From the NCBI GenBank assembly GCA_905479665.1, contig CAJQNM010000251.1:1-13505 (forward strand): a DNA stretch of 13,505 nt, in the 5' to 3' direction. The notes under the pieces are model-generated. The model saw only the letters and a list, made by a program, of their open reading frames with translations. It made no database searches and was not told the origin of the DNA. Of the stretch, positions 13,122-13,505 are shown piece by piece. The stretch is from an uncultured Saprospiraceae bacterium (GTDB lineage Bacteria > Bacteroidota > Bacteroidia > Chitinophagales > Saprospiraceae). Numbering within the stretch: the first letter of the stretch is position 1; each line of letters opens with the position of its first letter. Position numbers and translations under genes: made by a program.

Positions 13122-13505
13122 CTAGCTACTGATATGCTCAAATGCCTCCCGGTACTCAGATGGGGTTTTTCCAATGATCCCCTTAAAGTGGTGGTTAAAA
13201 TTTGCAATATTATTATAACCACTATCATAGCACACTTGAGAGATACGCAGATCTGATTCAATCAGCATACGCGCCGCCAGATTTATCCGCACCGTTTTTA
13301 CATACTGAGAAAACGTGCTATTGGTCTTTTTGCGAAAATATCGGCAGAATGAACCCGGAGCCATGTGCAATAAATCGGCTGCTTCTTTCTGGCTGATATT
13401 TTTTTGAATATTCTGCAGTACATATTGATAGACCTTATTGATCCGATCAAGGTCTTCCTCAAAGCTTTGCGAATAGGGTGTCGCAGACAAATATTCACGT
13501 TCGTC
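13122..13505 (-). CDS. AraC-family transcriptional regulator, C-terminal part (cut by window edge)
   Basis: The reading frame is open from the TAG stop (13122-13124) to the right edge with no in-frame stop, so the true start lies outside. The visible 127 residues hold the double helix-turn-helix DNA-binding domain: ISQKEAADLLHMAPGSFCRYFRKKTNSTFSQYV as the first unit and RISQVCYDSGYNNIANFNHHFKGIIGKTPSEYR as the second. The GY-N-FNHHFK-G-TPSEYR ending is the family signature. A TTG at 13490 could be taken as a start, but it would leave almost no N-terminal domain. Relatives with this kind of domain are usually near 280-300 residues, with an N-terminal cupin sensor. Its targets are unknown; lysC is 75 bp downstream with its own promoter. 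Confidence 0.9.
   Translation of the reverse strand, partial: DEREYLSATPYSQSFEEDLDRINKVYQYVLQNIQKNISQKEAADLLHMAPGSFCRYFRKKTNSTFSQYVKTVRINLAARMLIESDLRISQVCYDSGYNNIANFNHHFKGIIGKTPSEYREAFEHISS

Overview
The window looks like chromosome from a member of the Bacteroidota, probably a cytophagian or related marine lineage. This rests on several things. The gene families are typical of that phylum (a DUF6089-type outer-membrane protein, the ligase-associated exonuclease/ATP-dependent ligase pair, a stand-alone PaaE-like ferredoxin). Shine-Dalgarno sequences are almost absent. Three places match the phylum's TAnnTTTG -7 promoter element: exactly before lysC and thiL, and with one mismatch before tetR. 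Assignment below phylum is not possible from this sequence alone.

Left part (1-5850). Downstream of the leftward gene thiL (thiamine-monophosphate kinase) lies about 290 bp of repeats with no gene. thiL is divergent from a rightward run: a metallo-beta-lactamase-fold DNA exonuclease and an ATP-dependent DNA ligase that overlap by 4 bp (a repair pair), then an outer-membrane beta-barrel protein of DUF6089 type overlapping a YjbQ-family gene by 4 bp, then a [2Fe-2S] ferredoxin. A family of short repeats built from GAGANNNN octamers and ending in a GGTNTGGG tract sits directly at the stop codons of thiL, yjbQ and the leftward porin-like gene, always in the sense direction. This is the most unusual purely sequence-level signal here.

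Middle part (5849-11602). Six leftward genes form one compact transcription unit: tetR, a periplasmic LolA-like protein, two FtsX/LolCE-type permeases, a LolD/MacB-type ATPase and an outer-membrane beta-barrel protein. From the LolA-like gene on, the junctions are 0, 13 and 8 bp and then a 4-bp overlap. An 18-bp near-palindrome lies over the predicted transcription start in front of tetR, so the whole unit is probably autorepressed and induced by a ligand. The parts are those of a complete inner-membrane-to-outer-membrane transfer route: extraction by the ABC transporter, a periplasmic carrier, and an outer-membrane partner. I consider it the best candidate for a little-described system in the window; its cargo is unknown.

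Right part (11603-13505). A leftward lysC-type aspartokinase has a good promoter and a small intrinsic terminator that separates it from the tetR operon. A 14-bp perfect palindrome lies in its 3' region. At the right edge is the C-terminal part of an AraC-family regulator, cut off by the window. I saw no tRNA, rRNA, CRISPR array, transposase or phage gene.
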